The notes under the pieces were generated by a model. The model was given only the letters and a program-made list of their open reading frames with translations, ran no database searches and was not told the DNA's origin. Shown in pieces: positions 41,743-50,459 of a stretch of 64,000 bases of DNA. This DNA comes from Stenotrophomonas beteli (GTDB lineage Bacteria > Pseudomonadota > Gammaproteobacteria > Xanthomonadales > Xanthomonadaceae): the NCBI RefSeq assembly GCF_001431665.1, contig NZ_LLXV01000021.1, forward strand, positions 124,001 through 188,000, read 5' to 3'. Position numbers and translations under genes: made by a program. The stretch's first letter is position 1; each line of letters opens with the position of its first letter.

Positions 41743-42332
41743 ACGGCAGCGACCCCAGGCCGTTCGAGGTGGCCGCCAGCTCGCCGCTGCGCGTGCTGTG
41801 GGTGGTGATGCCGGTGCTTCTGGCGTTCGCGGCCAGCGTGTATGCGCAGCTGCACCGGCCGGTGGCGACGGCACCCTGGATCGAGGTGACACTCTCTCCC
41901 CCCTGGTTCCGGATGGGCGGCAGCGCAGCGTGGAGCCTGCTGGTGATCGCAGTGATCGGCACCGGCCTGAGCGTGGCGTTCTTCCGGCGCCGGGTGACCT
42001 TCGATGGCGCGCTGCTGGATGTACGTTCAACTTTGTACCGACGGCGCGTGCCGGTGGCGCAGCTGCAGCTGGACCGCGCCGAAGTGGTCGATCTCGGCCG
42101 TGACCGGCGCTACGCCATCCGCTTCAAGACCAACGGCTATTCGATGCCGGGGTTCCATTCCGGCCATTTCCGCCTGCAGGGTGGCGGCAAGGGCTTTGCC
42201 CTGGTGACCGACCGCAGCCGCGTGCTGGCCCTGCCGGTGCGCGATGGCAGCACGCTGCTGCTCAGCCTGGAGCGGCCGCAGGCGCTGCTGGACGCCCTGC
42301 GCAAGGTGGCCGTGACCGTGCCACAGCAGTAA
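41739..42332 (+). CDS. membrane protein with PH-like C-terminal domain, hypothetical
   Basis: A 197-residue protein overlapping the hydrolase stop (ATGA). Two membrane helices (about residues 18-35 and 66-86) are followed by a beta-rich cytoplasmic part (VTFDGALLDVRSTLYRRRV, then YSMPGFHSGHFRLQGGGKGF). That shape recalls bacterial PH-like domains. No named family is certain. Part of the SPFH operon. Confidence 0.65.
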   Translation: MNGSDPRPFEVAASSPLRVLWVVMPVLLAFAASVYAQLHRPVATAPWIEVTLSPPWFRMGGSAAWSLLVIAVIGTGLSVAFFRRRVTFDGALLDVRSTLYRRRVPVAQLQLDRAEVVDLGRDRRYAIRFKTNGYSMPGFHSGHFRLQGGGKGFALVTDRSRVLALPVRDGSTLLLSLERPQALLDALRKVAVTVPQQ

Positions 42333-42341
42333 GCTGCGGCG

Positions 42342-43151
42342 ATGCAACGACGCGCGCCCCTGCTGATCAATACCGAGGCCATCGAAGCATGGCCCGCCGG
42401 CCTGCTGCGCACACGCAGCAACCTCGATGCGCGCCTGCTGGCACGGGCGCACTGGGTACTGCGGCGCAAGCGTGATGGCCGTTATCTGGCGGCCGTCTTG
42501 CCACGCGGCGTGCATTCGATGGTGCCACGACTGCCGCGTGAGCCCGGGGTCGAGGAAGCACTGGCGCTGCTGGACGCCGCGGCAGCTCGACCATTCGGCG
42601 CGGCGCTGGAAGATCAATGGCTTCCGTTGGCTGGGCTGCAGCAGCGCCTGCAGCAGCTGGGCCTGGACGCCCAGCACTACGCGGATGACAGTGGCCTGCC
42701 CCTGGAAGCCGAACCCTGCCTGCTGCATTTCGCCGGCCGCGACCGCTTTGGGCGCCCGCTGTGGCTGCGCCGCGGCGCCGCGCAGGGCTGGCGGCGGATG
42801 CGCCTGCACGCCGCGCGGGATGGCGTCGCACTGGATGCAATCTCCGGCTTCCGCAGCCATGCCTACCAGTTGGGCATCTTCGAACGGAAGCGGGCGCGCG
42901 GGCTGAGCGTAACGGAAATCCTGAAGGTGAACGCCGCGCCGGGTTTCAGTGAACACCACAGCGGCCATGCGCTGGACATCGGCACGCCGGGCGGTGCGCC
43001 GGCAGAAGAATCCTTCGACGCCACCGATGCGTTCGCCTGGCTGCAGAGCCATGCCGGCGGGCACGGCTTCCAGTTGAGCTACCCGCGCGACAACCCGCAC
43101 GGCATCGTCTACGAACCCTGGCACTGGTGCTGGAGAGAGGCCAACGGCTGA
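42342..43151 (+). CDS. M15-family D-Ala-D-Ala carboxypeptidase-like protein
   Basis: A 269-residue protein. The C-terminal half has SGFRSHAYQLGIFERK, then FSEHHSGHALDIGTP (His and Asp zinc ligands) and a late EPWHWCWRE. These are the three conserved blocks of VanY/M15B peptidases, which trim peptidoglycan stem peptides. No classical signal peptide is visible, so how it reaches the wall is unclear. The N-terminal half is not recognised. It starts nine bases after the preceding gene and closes the operon. Confidence 0.88.
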   Translation: MQRRAPLLINTEAIEAWPAGLLRTRSNLDARLLARAHWVLRRKRDGRYLAAVLPRGVHSMVPRLPREPGVEEALALLDAAAARPFGAALEDQWLPLAGLQQRLQQLGLDAQHYADDSGLPLEAEPCLLHFAGRDRFGRPLWLRRGAAQGWRRMRLHAARDGVALDAISGFRSHAYQLGIFERKRARGLSVTEILKVNAAPGFSEHHSGHALDIGTPGGAPAEESFDATDAFAWLQSHAGGHGFQLSYPRDNPHGIVYEPWHWCWREANG

Positions 43152-43662
43152 GCCCCTCGTGGCTAAAGCCTGGAGCAGTCAGCGCATGGCCGCGGGCGGG
43201 ATGAACTTGCGGGGGGCGCTGTGAATCCGTCCGTGGAGGCTTGGGCGCCGCATCCATGCGGCTTACACCCCCGCAAGCCCACCCCGCCCGTGGCCTGGAA
43301 TTATTCCGCGTGCGTCCGCCACGGAATGGAACAAGAGAGCAAAGACAAAAGCGGGTCGCTTCGCTCGAAGCCTCTGCAACGGATCAGCGCGCGGCTGTTG
43401 GGTCCGCCTTCAAGCGAGCCGCGCACCGCAGGTCCGGCGAGGGCGAAGAGGTGCTTGCGATTCTGTAGAGCCAAGCCATGCTCGGCTGCTTTCCGCACCG
43501 TCCCTCGACGGGCCGAGGAGCGCAGGGGACCGGTGCGCAGCACCGGCTGCGGTCGGCGGCGCGTTTCTTTTGGTTACTTTTCTTTTCGCGCGAAAAGAAA
43601 AGTAACGCCCATGAACCATCACGATCGTATCGGCATGGATCGGAGCGACAGCCCTGCGGCCC
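43152..43662. other. 510-base gap with no convincing gene
   Basis: Open frames here are basic, low-complexity and lack ribosome sites. The one clear element is the 34-base perfect palindrome at 43573-43606. The region is probably untranslated and may hold a degraded gene or an RNA; I see no fold I can name. Confidence 0.5.
43573..43606. repeat. 34-base perfect palindrome
   Basis: GTTACTTTTCTTTTCGC and its exact reverse complement meet with no loop. It may act as a terminator for either strand or form a cruciform. Low GC sets it apart from its surroundings. Confidence 0.85.
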
Positions 43663-44034
43663 TCACCGCCTCAACGCATTGATCGCCAGCAATACCCATC
43701 CGGCCATCATGCTGGTACCCCCGATCGGCGCCATCCGCGTCGGCCACTGCCACAGCGCCCCGCCCACCAGGCTGCCGGAAAACAGCAACACGCCCAACAG
43801 CAGCACGTACAGCGCCAGGTGCGCGATCGCCCCCTGCGCGCGCGGCCCCAGCGCCACCAGCACCGCACCGTGCGCGAACGCATACAGCGCCGCCATGTTC
43901 AGATGCTGCTGCGCCAGCGGATCAGCCACGCCATGCGAGGCATAGGCAGACAGGCCGATCGAGGCGGCGGCCAGCAGCGCGCCAAGGCAGGCCAGCAGGG
44001 AGGGCTTACGTGCGCGGCGTTCGAGATTGAACAT
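43663..44034 (-). CDS. DUF423-family membrane protein
   Basis: A 123-residue protein with four membrane helices. GALLAAASIGLSAYASHG near the start, YAFAHGAVLVALG, and the APIGGTSMMAGWVLLA ending are the marks of DUF423 (YgdD/YwdK). The function is not known. It appears to be transcribed alone. Confidence 0.92.
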   Translation of the reverse strand: MFNLERRARKPSLLACLGALLAAASIGLSAYASHGVADPLAQQHLNMAALYAFAHGAVLVALGPRAQGAIAHLALYVLLLGVLLFSGSLVGGALWQWPTRMAPIGGTSMMAGWVLLAINALRR

Positions 44035-44072
44035 GAGGGCTCCTTGCGCAGCGCCCCATACCGGGCGCCAGA

Positions 44073-44110
44073 TGAAAAAAAAACGCGCCGCAGTGAGCGG
44101 CGCGTTTTCG
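44073..44110. terminator. bidirectional terminator, mainly for the SRPBCC gene
   Basis: AACGCGCCGC, AGTGA and GCGGCGCGTT form a 10-bp stem. On the minus strand nine T follow, ideal for ending the SRPBCC gene 30 bases upstream. Confidence 0.9.
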
Positions 44111-44139
44111 TATCCAACACTACATGGGTCAGCCGACGC

Positions 44140-45213
44140 TTACTTGACGGCCCAGTAGATGTCGTAGGTACCTTCCGGGGTGAACGACTTGTCGATGCCG
44201 TCCTTCCAGGTTTCGTACGGACGGTCGATGACTTCGTTGCCCGAGGTCACGGCCCAGGCACGCAGGCCATTGCGGGCCACGTCCAGACCTGCCATGTGGC
44301 CGGTGTAGGCCGCATGTGCCGAACGGTGCGGAGCGACGTGCACGTACTTGACCGGAGCGCCGCCGTCGATCTTGACGGTCAGGGCTTCAGCGGTGGCACC
44401 TTCAGCACCCTTCTTCTTCACCGGCTGGGCGATGTCGAAGGCGTACTTCTCCTGGCCGAAGTCGGTGGTGATGATGCGGAACGGGCCAGCGGCTTCAAGG
44501 CCATTGGCCTCCATCACGCGCTTGATCCATTCCTGGTTGTCCTTGATGGACTTGGTGATGGTGTCCTGACCACGATCCACGTTACCGGCGTTGACGACCA
44601 GCAGGTCTTCGGCCGGCACTTCAACAATGGCCAGGTCGGTCAGCGGCGCTTCCGGGGTGCGGTAGTCGACGTTCGGGACGGTGGCGAGCATGTTGGCCAT
44701 GCGCGACAGACCCATCTTGATGTCGTCGCCGATCTGGCGGCTGACATACAGGCCGGCGTAACGGCCGAACAGGTCGAAGCCGTACTTCACCGAGTAGTCC
44801 TGGGTGATCTTGACGTTACGGCCACCCTTGCCGGTCGGCTCCAGGGTGAAGGTGGTGACCTTGTCGTGACCCTTGGTGGCGTCTTCGATGGCGATCGCAA
44901 CGCGCTTGTTCTCTTCGGCGTCGGTGATCTTCCAGGAACCGGTGCCCAGGTCCTTGGAGGTGAAGTCGAGGGTCGCGCCCTTGCCGGAGGCCGGGCCAGA
45001 CAGCTTCAGTTCAACGGCGGGATCGCGCAGTACCAGCGGGTTCCAGTCCTTGAAGCGGCGCAGGCTGCTGACCGTGTCGTACACGATCGTCATCTTGCGG
45101 TTGGTCTCGATGCTTTCGGTGATGTGACGCTCGCCCGGCAGACATACGCCAATGATGACGAACAGGCCAGCCACGATCCCCAAGGCGATCAGGAACTCGA
45201 TAATACGGGTCAT
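44140..45213 (-). CDS. membrane-anchored SRPBCC protein with GyrI-like C-terminal domain
   Basis: A 357-residue protein with one N-terminal membrane helix (about residues 4-25). An SRPBCC (polyketide cyclase-like) domain follows (about 35-175; YDTVSSLRRFKDWNPL, VKITQDYSVKYGFDLFG). The C-terminal part (about 190-357) resembles a GyrI-like ligand domain (GPFRIITTDF, GLDVARNGLRAWAV, then PYETWKDGIDKS). Both are hydrophobic-ligand folds. The ligand is unknown. It stands alone with its own strong terminator. Confidence 0.8.
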   Translation of the reverse strand: MTRIIEFLIALGIVAGLFVIIGVCLPGERHITESIETNRKMTIVYDTVSSLRRFKDWNPLVLRDPAVELKLSGPASGKGATLDFTSKDLGTGSWKITDAEENKRVAIAIEDATKGHDKVTTFTLEPTGKGGRNVKITQDYSVKYGFDLFGRYAGLYVSRQIGDDIKMGLSRMANMLATVPNVDYRTPEAPLTDLAIVEVPAEDLLVVNAGNVDRGQDTITKSIKDNQEWIKRVMEANGLEAAGPFRIITTDFGQEKYAFDIAQPVKKKGAEGATAEALTVKIDGGAPVKYVHVAPHRSAHAAYTGHMAGLDVARNGLRAWAVTSGNEVIDRPYETWKDGIDKSFTPEGTYDIYWAVK

Positions 45214-45447
45214 TCAGAGAGTCTCCGGGGCCGATCCCACGGCCGGGTTGATTGAAGCGAAGCGCCAATCCTAGCAGGCTTCGCGGGCATTGTTTATCGG
45301 GATTGGCGCACCGGTTTCCCTGCCGGCTGCGTATTTGTATGGACAAAGAGTTCGAAGGGTAACGCATACCGCCACCCGGCATGTAGAGGGGGCCGCCGGC
45401 CAGACCCCCACATGGCTACCCAAGTCTTTGTATGAGAACGATTTTCC
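45214..45447. other. intergenic region between SRPBCC gene and response regulator
   Basis: About 230 bases upstream of the SRPBCC gene. No clear promoter boxes, repeat or RNA were recognised. Confidence 0.3.
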
Positions 45448-46089
45448 TCAGACCAGCTGAAGTTCGAACGCCTTCAGCACGGCGCGCGTCCGGTCGCGCA
45501 CGCCCAGCTTGGAAAGGATGTTGGACACATGGTTCTTGATGGTCCCTTCGGCCACGCCCAGCGAGTTGGCGATCTCCTTGTTGGAGAAGCCGCTGGCCAT
45601 CAGACGCAGGATCTCGGTCTCGCGGTCGGTCAAGGGATCCGGCCGGTCCAGGCTGACGAATTCGTTGCGCATGTGCTCCAGACCGGACAGCAGGCGCTGG
45701 GTCACCGCCGGCTGCACCAGCGAGCCGCCGTCGGCCACGGTGCGGATGGCACCGACCAGCTGCTCCAGGGTGACGTCCTTGAGCAGGTACCCCTTGGCGC
45801 CGGCCTTGAGCCCGGCCAGTACCAGCTGGTCATCGTCGAAGGTGGTGAGGATGATGGTCGGCGGCAGCTGCTCCTGCCGCGACAGCACCTGCAGCGCTTC
45901 CAGACCGGACATCACCGGCATGCGCATGTCCATCAGCACCACATCCGGGCGCACCTGCGGGATCAGCTCGACCGCCTGCCGGCCGTCGCCGGCCTCGGCC
46001 ACCACTTCGATGCCGTCGTCGAGCGCCAGCAGGGAGCGGATTCCCTGCCGCACCAGGGTTTGGTCGTCGACCAGGCAGACGCGAATCAT
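45448..46089 (-). CDS. NarL/LuxR-type response regulator
   Basis: A 213-residue protein. The ATG at 46089 shares its A with the kinase stop (TGATG); the TTG at 46092 is less likely. The receiver domain has the acidic pair Asp8-Asp9, the phosphoacceptor Asp54 in VLMDMRMPVMSG, and the Lys of GYLLKDV. The C-terminal LuxR helix-turn-helix contains LTDRETEILRLMASGFSNKE and NSLGVAEGTIKNHVSNI. It should bind DNA after phosphorylation by the adjacent kinase. Targets are unknown. Confidence 0.95.
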   Translation of the reverse strand: MIRVCLVDDQTLVRQGIRSLLALDDGIEVVAEAGDGRQAVELIPQVRPDVVLMDMRMPVMSGLEALQVLSRQEQLPPTIILTTFDDDQLVLAGLKAGAKGYLLKDVTLEQLVGAIRTVADGGSLVQPAVTQRLLSGLEHMRNEFVSLDRPDPLTDRETEILRLMASGFSNKEIANSLGVAEGTIKNHVSNILSKLGVRDRTRAVLKAFELQLV

Positions 46090-47285
46090 CAACGCACTCC
46101 TTCAGGAACCTTGGTAAGGGCCGCCACCAGCACCGTTGCCGGAACCGTCGCCCGCAGCCGGAAGCCTTCGCCGGGACGGGTCTCGATCTGCAGCTGGCCA
46201 CCACATTGTTGCAGGCGCTCGCGCATCCCGCGCAAGCCGTTGCCCACATTGACCATATCCGCGCCGACACCGTCGTCGCGGGCCTCCACCACCACCCGGT
46301 CGGGGGCTTCACGGTACACCTTGATCCACAGGTGGCGGGCGCCGGCGTGGCGCACCGCGTTGGTGATGATCTCCTGGGTGCAGCGCAGCAGCACATGGGC
46401 CCGCTGCGGGTCTTCCACGTTCAGCGGATCGTCGATCTCCAGCTGGATGTCCAGCGAAGGCACGTTCTCGGTCAACGGCCGCAGCGCCGCGGCCAGGTCG
46501 ATGGCACCGGTCTCGCGCAGCTGGCTGACCACCTCGCGCACGTTGCCCAGCAGCAGCTTAGCCAGCGCATGAGAGCGCTTCACGTGGTCCAGCGCCTGGC
46601 CCTCGGCCAGGTGGCCGGCCACTTCCAGGTTGAGGGTCAGGGCGGTCAGCTGGTGGCCCAGCAGGTCATGCAGCTCGCGCGAAATACGGGTGCGCTCGTT
46701 GACCCGCGCACTCTCGGCCAGCAGGGCCCGTGTGGCGCGCAGCTCCGAATTGAGCCGGCGCTGCTCGTCGCGGGCCTCGGTCTGCTGCCGGGCAACCAGG
46801 CTGGTCACGAAGATGAACATGGAAAAGCCGCCGTACAGCAGCGACTGCATCACCGCTTCGAACAGCGGGAAGCGCAGCAGCATGTAATAGACCGGCGCCA
46901 CCGCCAGCTGGCTGACCAGCAACCACAGCACGCCCAGCCGCACCGACAGCATCCACGGGATGACCCCGGCGGCGACCATCATCAGGATGCTGCCCAGGCC
47001 CGAACCGCTGAGGAAGCTGACCCCCAGTGCCGAGACCGTCAGCAGCAACAACAGGCCACGGTCCAGCCAGCTGGTGTGGCTGTCGCTGCGCAGGATGCGG
47101 GTCAACCAGTAGTACGCCGTGCCGAAGGACAGATAGGCGACGAACAGCAGGATCGCCCAGCTGCCCATGTCGCTGCGGCTGTGCAGGTTCTCGAACTGCG
47201 AATAGGCCAGCGGCAGGCCGACCATGACCCAGGTGAACAGGCCGGCCAGGCGGAGGACGCGGGTATGGCTGAGGACTCCCAACAT
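46089..47285 (-). CDS. membrane sensor histidine kinase, HisKA_3 (DesK/NarX-like) type
   Basis: A 398-residue protein with five or six N-terminal membrane helices (to about residue 170) and no obvious periplasmic sensor domain. A coiled linker follows. The HisKA_3 dimerisation box is SRELHDLLGHQLTALTLNLE, with the His near residue 205. The ATPase domain has EIITNAVRHAGA (N box), DDGVGADM (G1) and NGLRGMRERLQ (G2). The compact membrane sensor suggests detection of membrane state or a stress within it, as in DesK or LiaS. It is coupled to the response regulator gene. Confidence 0.93.
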   Translation of the reverse strand: MLGVLSHTRVLRLAGLFTWVMVGLPLAYSQFENLHSRSDMGSWAILLFVAYLSFGTAYYWLTRILRSDSHTSWLDRGLLLLLTVSALGVSFLSGSGLGSILMMVAAGVIPWMLSVRLGVLWLLVSQLAVAPVYYMLLRFPLFEAVMQSLLYGGFSMFIFVTSLVARQQTEARDEQRRLNSELRATRALLAESARVNERTRISRELHDLLGHQLTALTLNLEVAGHLAEGQALDHVKRSHALAKLLLGNVREVVSQLRETGAIDLAAALRPLTENVPSLDIQLEIDDPLNVEDPQRAHVLLRCTQEIITNAVRHAGARHLWIKVYREAPDRVVVEARDDGVGADMVNVGNGLRGMRERLQQCGGQLQIETRPGEGFRLRATVPATVLVAALTKVPEGVR

Positions 47286-47435
47286 GCCAGCACTCTACGG
47301 GCCCGGCCTGCGCACCGCACCCCACGGAAGTCATGCCTGCCCGGTCGCCTGTTCATGCCGCAGCCCACCCCGGGCATGCAATAATCGTGCGCAGGGTCCC
47401 TCGATGGACCAACCGCGTTACCCCACGGAGTCACA

Positions 47436-48032
47436 ATGTCGATTGTCATCCGCGACGTGCGCGAGCACGAGCTCGATTCCGTCCTGGCTTTGAACAACAA
47501 CGCTGGCCTGGCCATCCTTCCCCTGGATGCGGCCCGCCTGCGCCTGTTCTACGAAACCGCTGAGTATTTCCGCGTCGCCGAGCGCGACGGCAACCTGGCC
47601 GGCTTCCTGATCGGCTTCGGCAGCGACAGCCAGCACGACAGCAGCAACTTCGCCTGGTTCAAGCAGCAGCTGGACACCCCGTTCTTCTACATCGACCGCA
47701 TCGTGGTCGCCAGCCGCCGTCGTGGCGGCGGTGTCGGCCGTGCGTTCTATGCCGACGCGCAGAGCTTTGCCGAGCTGCGCTACCCGCAGATGACCTGCGA
47801 AGTCTTCCTCGACCATGGCGCCGATGCCGCCCTGCTCTTCCACGGCAGCTTCGGCTTCCGCGAGCTGGGCCAGAACACCATGCCGCAGGTTGATGTGCGC
47901 GCCAGCATGCTGGCCAAGGAACTGTGCAGCTACCCGTGGGTCCAGGAGACCTATGGCGGCAAGCTGCCGGATGTGGCATGGACACGTGCCCGGCAGCTGC
48001 CGGCGCAGGCACAGCGGCCGACGGGGACCTGA
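47436..48032 (+). CDS. GNAT-family acetyltransferase
   Basis: A 198-residue protein. IRDVREHELDSVLALNN opens the GNAT fold. FYIDRIVVASRRRGGGVGRA carries the acetyl-CoA loop (R-x-x-G-x-G type), and LLFHGSFGFRELG is the closing motif. The substrate is unknown. It ends two bases before the minC start, so it is probably in the min operon. Confidence 0.88.
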   Translation: MSIVIRDVREHELDSVLALNNNAGLAILPLDAARLRLFYETAEYFRVAERDGNLAGFLIGFGSDSQHDSSNFAWFKQQLDTPFFYIDRIVVASRRRGGGVGRAFYADAQSFAELRYPQMTCEVFLDHGADAALLFHGSFGFRELGQNTMPQVDVRASMLAKELCSYPWVQETYGGKLPDVAWTRARQLPAQAQRPTGT

Positions 48033-48034
48033 GC

Positions 48035-48823
48035 GTGGCGGTGAATTTCGATTACGAACAGGCCGGTGAACTGAAGATCGGCCAGGTGGGCATTGCCAAC
48101 CTGCGTATCCGTACCCTTGATGTCGAACGCCTCGTGCAGGAAATGCGCGAGCGCGTGACCCGCGCGCCAAAGCTGTTCGGCCGCGCTGCGGTGATCCTCG
48201 ACTTCGGTGGCCTGAGCCAGGTACCGGACGTGGCCACCGCGCAGGCGCTGGTCGATGGCCTGCGCAGCGCCGGCGTGCTGCCGGTGGCCCTGGCCTATGG
48301 CACCAGCGCGGTCGACCTGCTCTCGCAGCAGCTCGGCCTGCCGCTGCTGGCCAAGTTCCGCGCCCAGTACGAGCGCGCCGAGGCCGAACCGGCGTCGCCG
48401 CCGCCCGCAGCGGAACCACGCCGTGCCCCCCGTGCCGAACCGAAGCCGGCACCGGCCGCGCCGGTGGCCAAGGTGGCCGACGCCGCGGCACCGCAGCCGG
48501 GCCGCATGCAGCTGGGCAACGTGCGTTCGGGCCAACAGCTGTATGCGGAAAACTGCGACCTGACCGTGATGGCCACCGTCGGCGCCGGCGCCGAAGTCAT
48601 CGCCGATGGCAGCATCCATATCTACGGCACCCTGCGCGGCCGCGCGCTGGCAGGGGCCCAGGGCAACACCGCGGCACGCATCTTCTGCCGTGATTTCCAT
48701 GCGGAACTGGTGGCCATTGCCGGCCACTACAAGGTACTGGACGATGTCCCGGACACCCTGCGCGGCAAAGCCGTGCAGGTGTGGCTGGAACAGGACCAGA
48801 TCAAGATCGCTGCGCTGGACTGA
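48035..48823 (+). CDS. minC: septum-site determining protein MinC
   Basis: A 262-residue FtsZ inhibitor that blocks division near the cell poles. The GTG at 48035 is the start (MAVNFDYEQAGELK). The N-terminal domain binds FtsZ. A Pro/Ala-rich linker (about 115-155) leads to the C-terminal beta-helix (SGQQLYAENCDLTVMATVGA, GRALAGAQGNTAARIFC), which binds MinD. Order minC-minD-minE is standard. Confidence 0.96.
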   Translation: MAVNFDYEQAGELKIGQVGIANLRIRTLDVERLVQEMRERVTRAPKLFGRAAVILDFGGLSQVPDVATAQALVDGLRSAGVLPVALAYGTSAVDLLSQQLGLPLLAKFRAQYERAEAEPASPPPAAEPRRAPRAEPKPAPAAPVAKVADAAAPQPGRMQLGNVRSGQQLYAENCDLTVMATVGAGAEVIADGSIHIYGTLRGRALAGAQGNTAARIFCRDFHAELVAIAGHYKVLDDVPDTLRGKAVQVWLEQDQIKIAALD

Positions 48824-48860
48824 CGCAGCCCCAAACTAATGCAGAACCAGGAGAAGTCCT

Positions 48861-49670
48861 TTGGCTGAAATCATCGTAGTCACCTCCGGCAAGGGCGGCG
48901 TGGGCAAGACCACTTCCAGCGCGAGCCTGGCCTGTGGCCTGGCGCGGCGCGGCAAGAAGGTGGCGGTGATCGACTTCGACGTCGGCCTGCGCAACCTCGA
49001 CCTGATCATGGGCTGCGAACGCCGCGTGGTGTACGACTTCGTCAACGTCGTGCACGGCGAAGCCACCCTCAAGCAGGCCCTGATCAAGGACAAGCGCTTT
49101 GACAACCTGTACGTGCTGGCCGCCTCGCAGACCCGCGACAAGGACGCACTGACCCAGGAAGGCGTCGGCAAGGTCCTCAAGGATCTGGCGGCCGATGGCT
49201 TCGACTACATCATCTGCGACTCGCCGGCCGGCATCGAGAAGGGCGCCTTCCTGGCGATGTACTTCGCCGACCGCGCGGTGGTGGTGGTGAACCCGGAAGT
49301 GTCCTCGGTGCGCGACTCCGACCGCATCATCGGCCTGCTGGATTCGAAGACGCACAAGGCCGAATCCGGGCAGAACGTCCCCGCCTTCCTGCTGCTGACC
49401 CGCTACACCCCGCTGCGCGTGGAAACCGGTGAGATGCTGAGCATCGCCGACGTCGAGGAAGTGCTGGGCCTGAAGGCCATCGGCGTGATCCCCGAGTCGG
49501 GCGACGTGCTCAACGCGTCCAACAAGGGCGAACCGGTGATCCTGGATGTCGAATCCGCTGCCGGCCAGGCCTATGACGACGCCGTCGCGCGCATCCTTGG
49601 CGAAGATCGCCCGATGCGCTTCACCAACGTCGAGAAGAAGGGCTTCTTCAGCAAGCTGTTCGGAGGGTAA
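48861..49670 (+). CDS. minD: septum-site determining ATPase MinD
   Basis: A 269-residue ParA-type ATPase that recruits MinC to the membrane. The start codon is TTG (48861), with CCAGGAGAAG upstream. The deviant Walker A is KGGVGKT at residues 11-17. [14 protein letters not shown] and [11 protein letters not shown] follow. The C-terminal amphipathic membrane anchor is [13 protein letters not shown]. Two bases before minE. Confidence 0.98.
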   Translation: MAEIIVVTSGKGGVGKTTSSASLACGLARRGKKVAVIDFDVGLRNLDLIMGCERRVVYDFVNVVHGEATLKQALIKDKRFDNLYVLAASQTRDKDALTQEGVGKVLKDLAADGFDYIICDSPAGIEKGAFLAMYFADRAVVVVNPEVSSVRDSDRIIGLLDSKTHKAESGQNVPAFLLLTRYTPLRVETGEMLSIADVEEVLGLKAIGVIPESGDVLNASNKGEPVILDVESAAGQAYDDAVARILGEDRPMRFTNVEKKGFFSKLFGG

Positions 49671-49672
49671 GC

Positions 49673-49933
49673 ATGGGCCTGTTCGATTTCCTCAAAGCGA
49701 AGAAGACCACCGCCGAAACCGCGAAGAACCGCCTGCAGATCATCATCGCGCAGGAGCGCAGCCATCGCGGTGGCCCGGACTACCTGCCGCTGCTGCAGCG
49801 CGAGCTGCTGGAAGTGATCAAGAAGTACGTGAACATCGACGTCGATGCAGTGAAGGTCGACCTGGTGAAGGATGGCCAGCACGATGTGCTGGACATCTCC
49901 GTGGCGCTGCCGGAAGGCCCGGAAAAGCCCTGA
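49673..49933 (+). CDS. minE: division topological specificity factor MinE
   Basis: An 86-residue protein. [15 protein letters not shown] is the membrane-targeting N-terminus. [20 protein letters not shown] is the MinD-binding helix that stimulates MinD ATPase and drives pole-to-pole oscillation. The C-terminal beta domain sets dimer formation. Confidence 0.98.
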   Translation: MGLFDFLKAKKTTAETAKNRLQIIIAQERSHRGGPDYLPLLQRELLEVIKKYVNIDVDAVKVDLVKDGQHDVLDISVALPEGPEKP

Positions 49934-49939
49934 CCTGCT

Positions 49940-49967
49940 GCCCCGCCCGTGCCTGCATGGGCGGGGC
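49940..49967 (+). terminator. GC-rich hairpin after minE
   Basis: GCCCCGCCC and GGGCGGGGC arms with a 10-base loop; no T run follows. It may weaken transcription between minE and the next gene or mark the end of the min message. Confidence 0.45.
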
Positions 49968-49979
49968 CGGCTGACCCGC

Positions 49980-50459
49980 ATGACCGAGACCACACCCGAA
50001 CCGAACGTCATCCGCGTCGGCGATATCGCCTTCGCCGATGCGCAGCGCCTGCTTGCCGCGCATGGCCTGATGCTGCACCACGTGGCCGCCGGCCAGCCGA
50101 TTCCCGGCAGCTACTGGGGCGAACCGGAGGCCGGCATCATCGCCAGCAATGTGTACGTGCGCGACGACACCCCCGTGCATTCGATGCTGCACGAGGCCTG
50201 CCACCTGATCGTTCTGCCGCCGGAGCGGCGCGCGCAGGTGCACACCGACGCCACCGATTCGGTACCGGAGGAAGACGCCACCTGCTACCTGCAGATCGTG
50301 CTCGCCGCACAGCTGCCCGGTGTGGGCAGCGGGCAGCTGATGGCCGATATGGATGCCTGGGGGTATACGTACCGGCTGGGATCCGCCCGGGCGTGGTTCG
50401 AGCAGGATGCTGAAGACGCGAAGGCGTGGCTGATCGAACGCGGGTTGCCGGTGGCGTAA
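49980..50459 (+). CDS. putative small zinc-dependent peptidase-like protein (HEACH motif)
   Basis: A 159-residue cytoplasmic protein with SMLHEACHLIVLPPERRAQ, an HExxH zinc motif. A following EEDATCYLQIVLA could supply the third ligand (Glu). The rest (VIRVGDIAFADAQRLLAAHG, GSYWGEPEAGI) is not recognised. It begins 46 bases after minE. Its last 21 codons are repeated twice more downstream in a 138-base tandem array. Whether it is an active protease is unknown. Confidence 0.72.
   Translation: MTETTPEPNVIRVGDIAFADAQRLLAAHGLMLHHVAAGQPIPGSYWGEPEAGIIASNVYVRDDTPVHSMLHEACHLIVLPPERRAQVHTDATDSVPEEDATCYLQIVLAAQLPGVGSGQLMADMDAWGYTYRLGSARAWFEQDAEDAKAWLIERGLPVA

Noticed and set aside
43221-43682. A 153-codon plus-strand frame
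   Set aside because: Basic, Ser/Arg/Pro-rich, runs through the 34-base palindrome, and has no ribosome site or recognisable domain.
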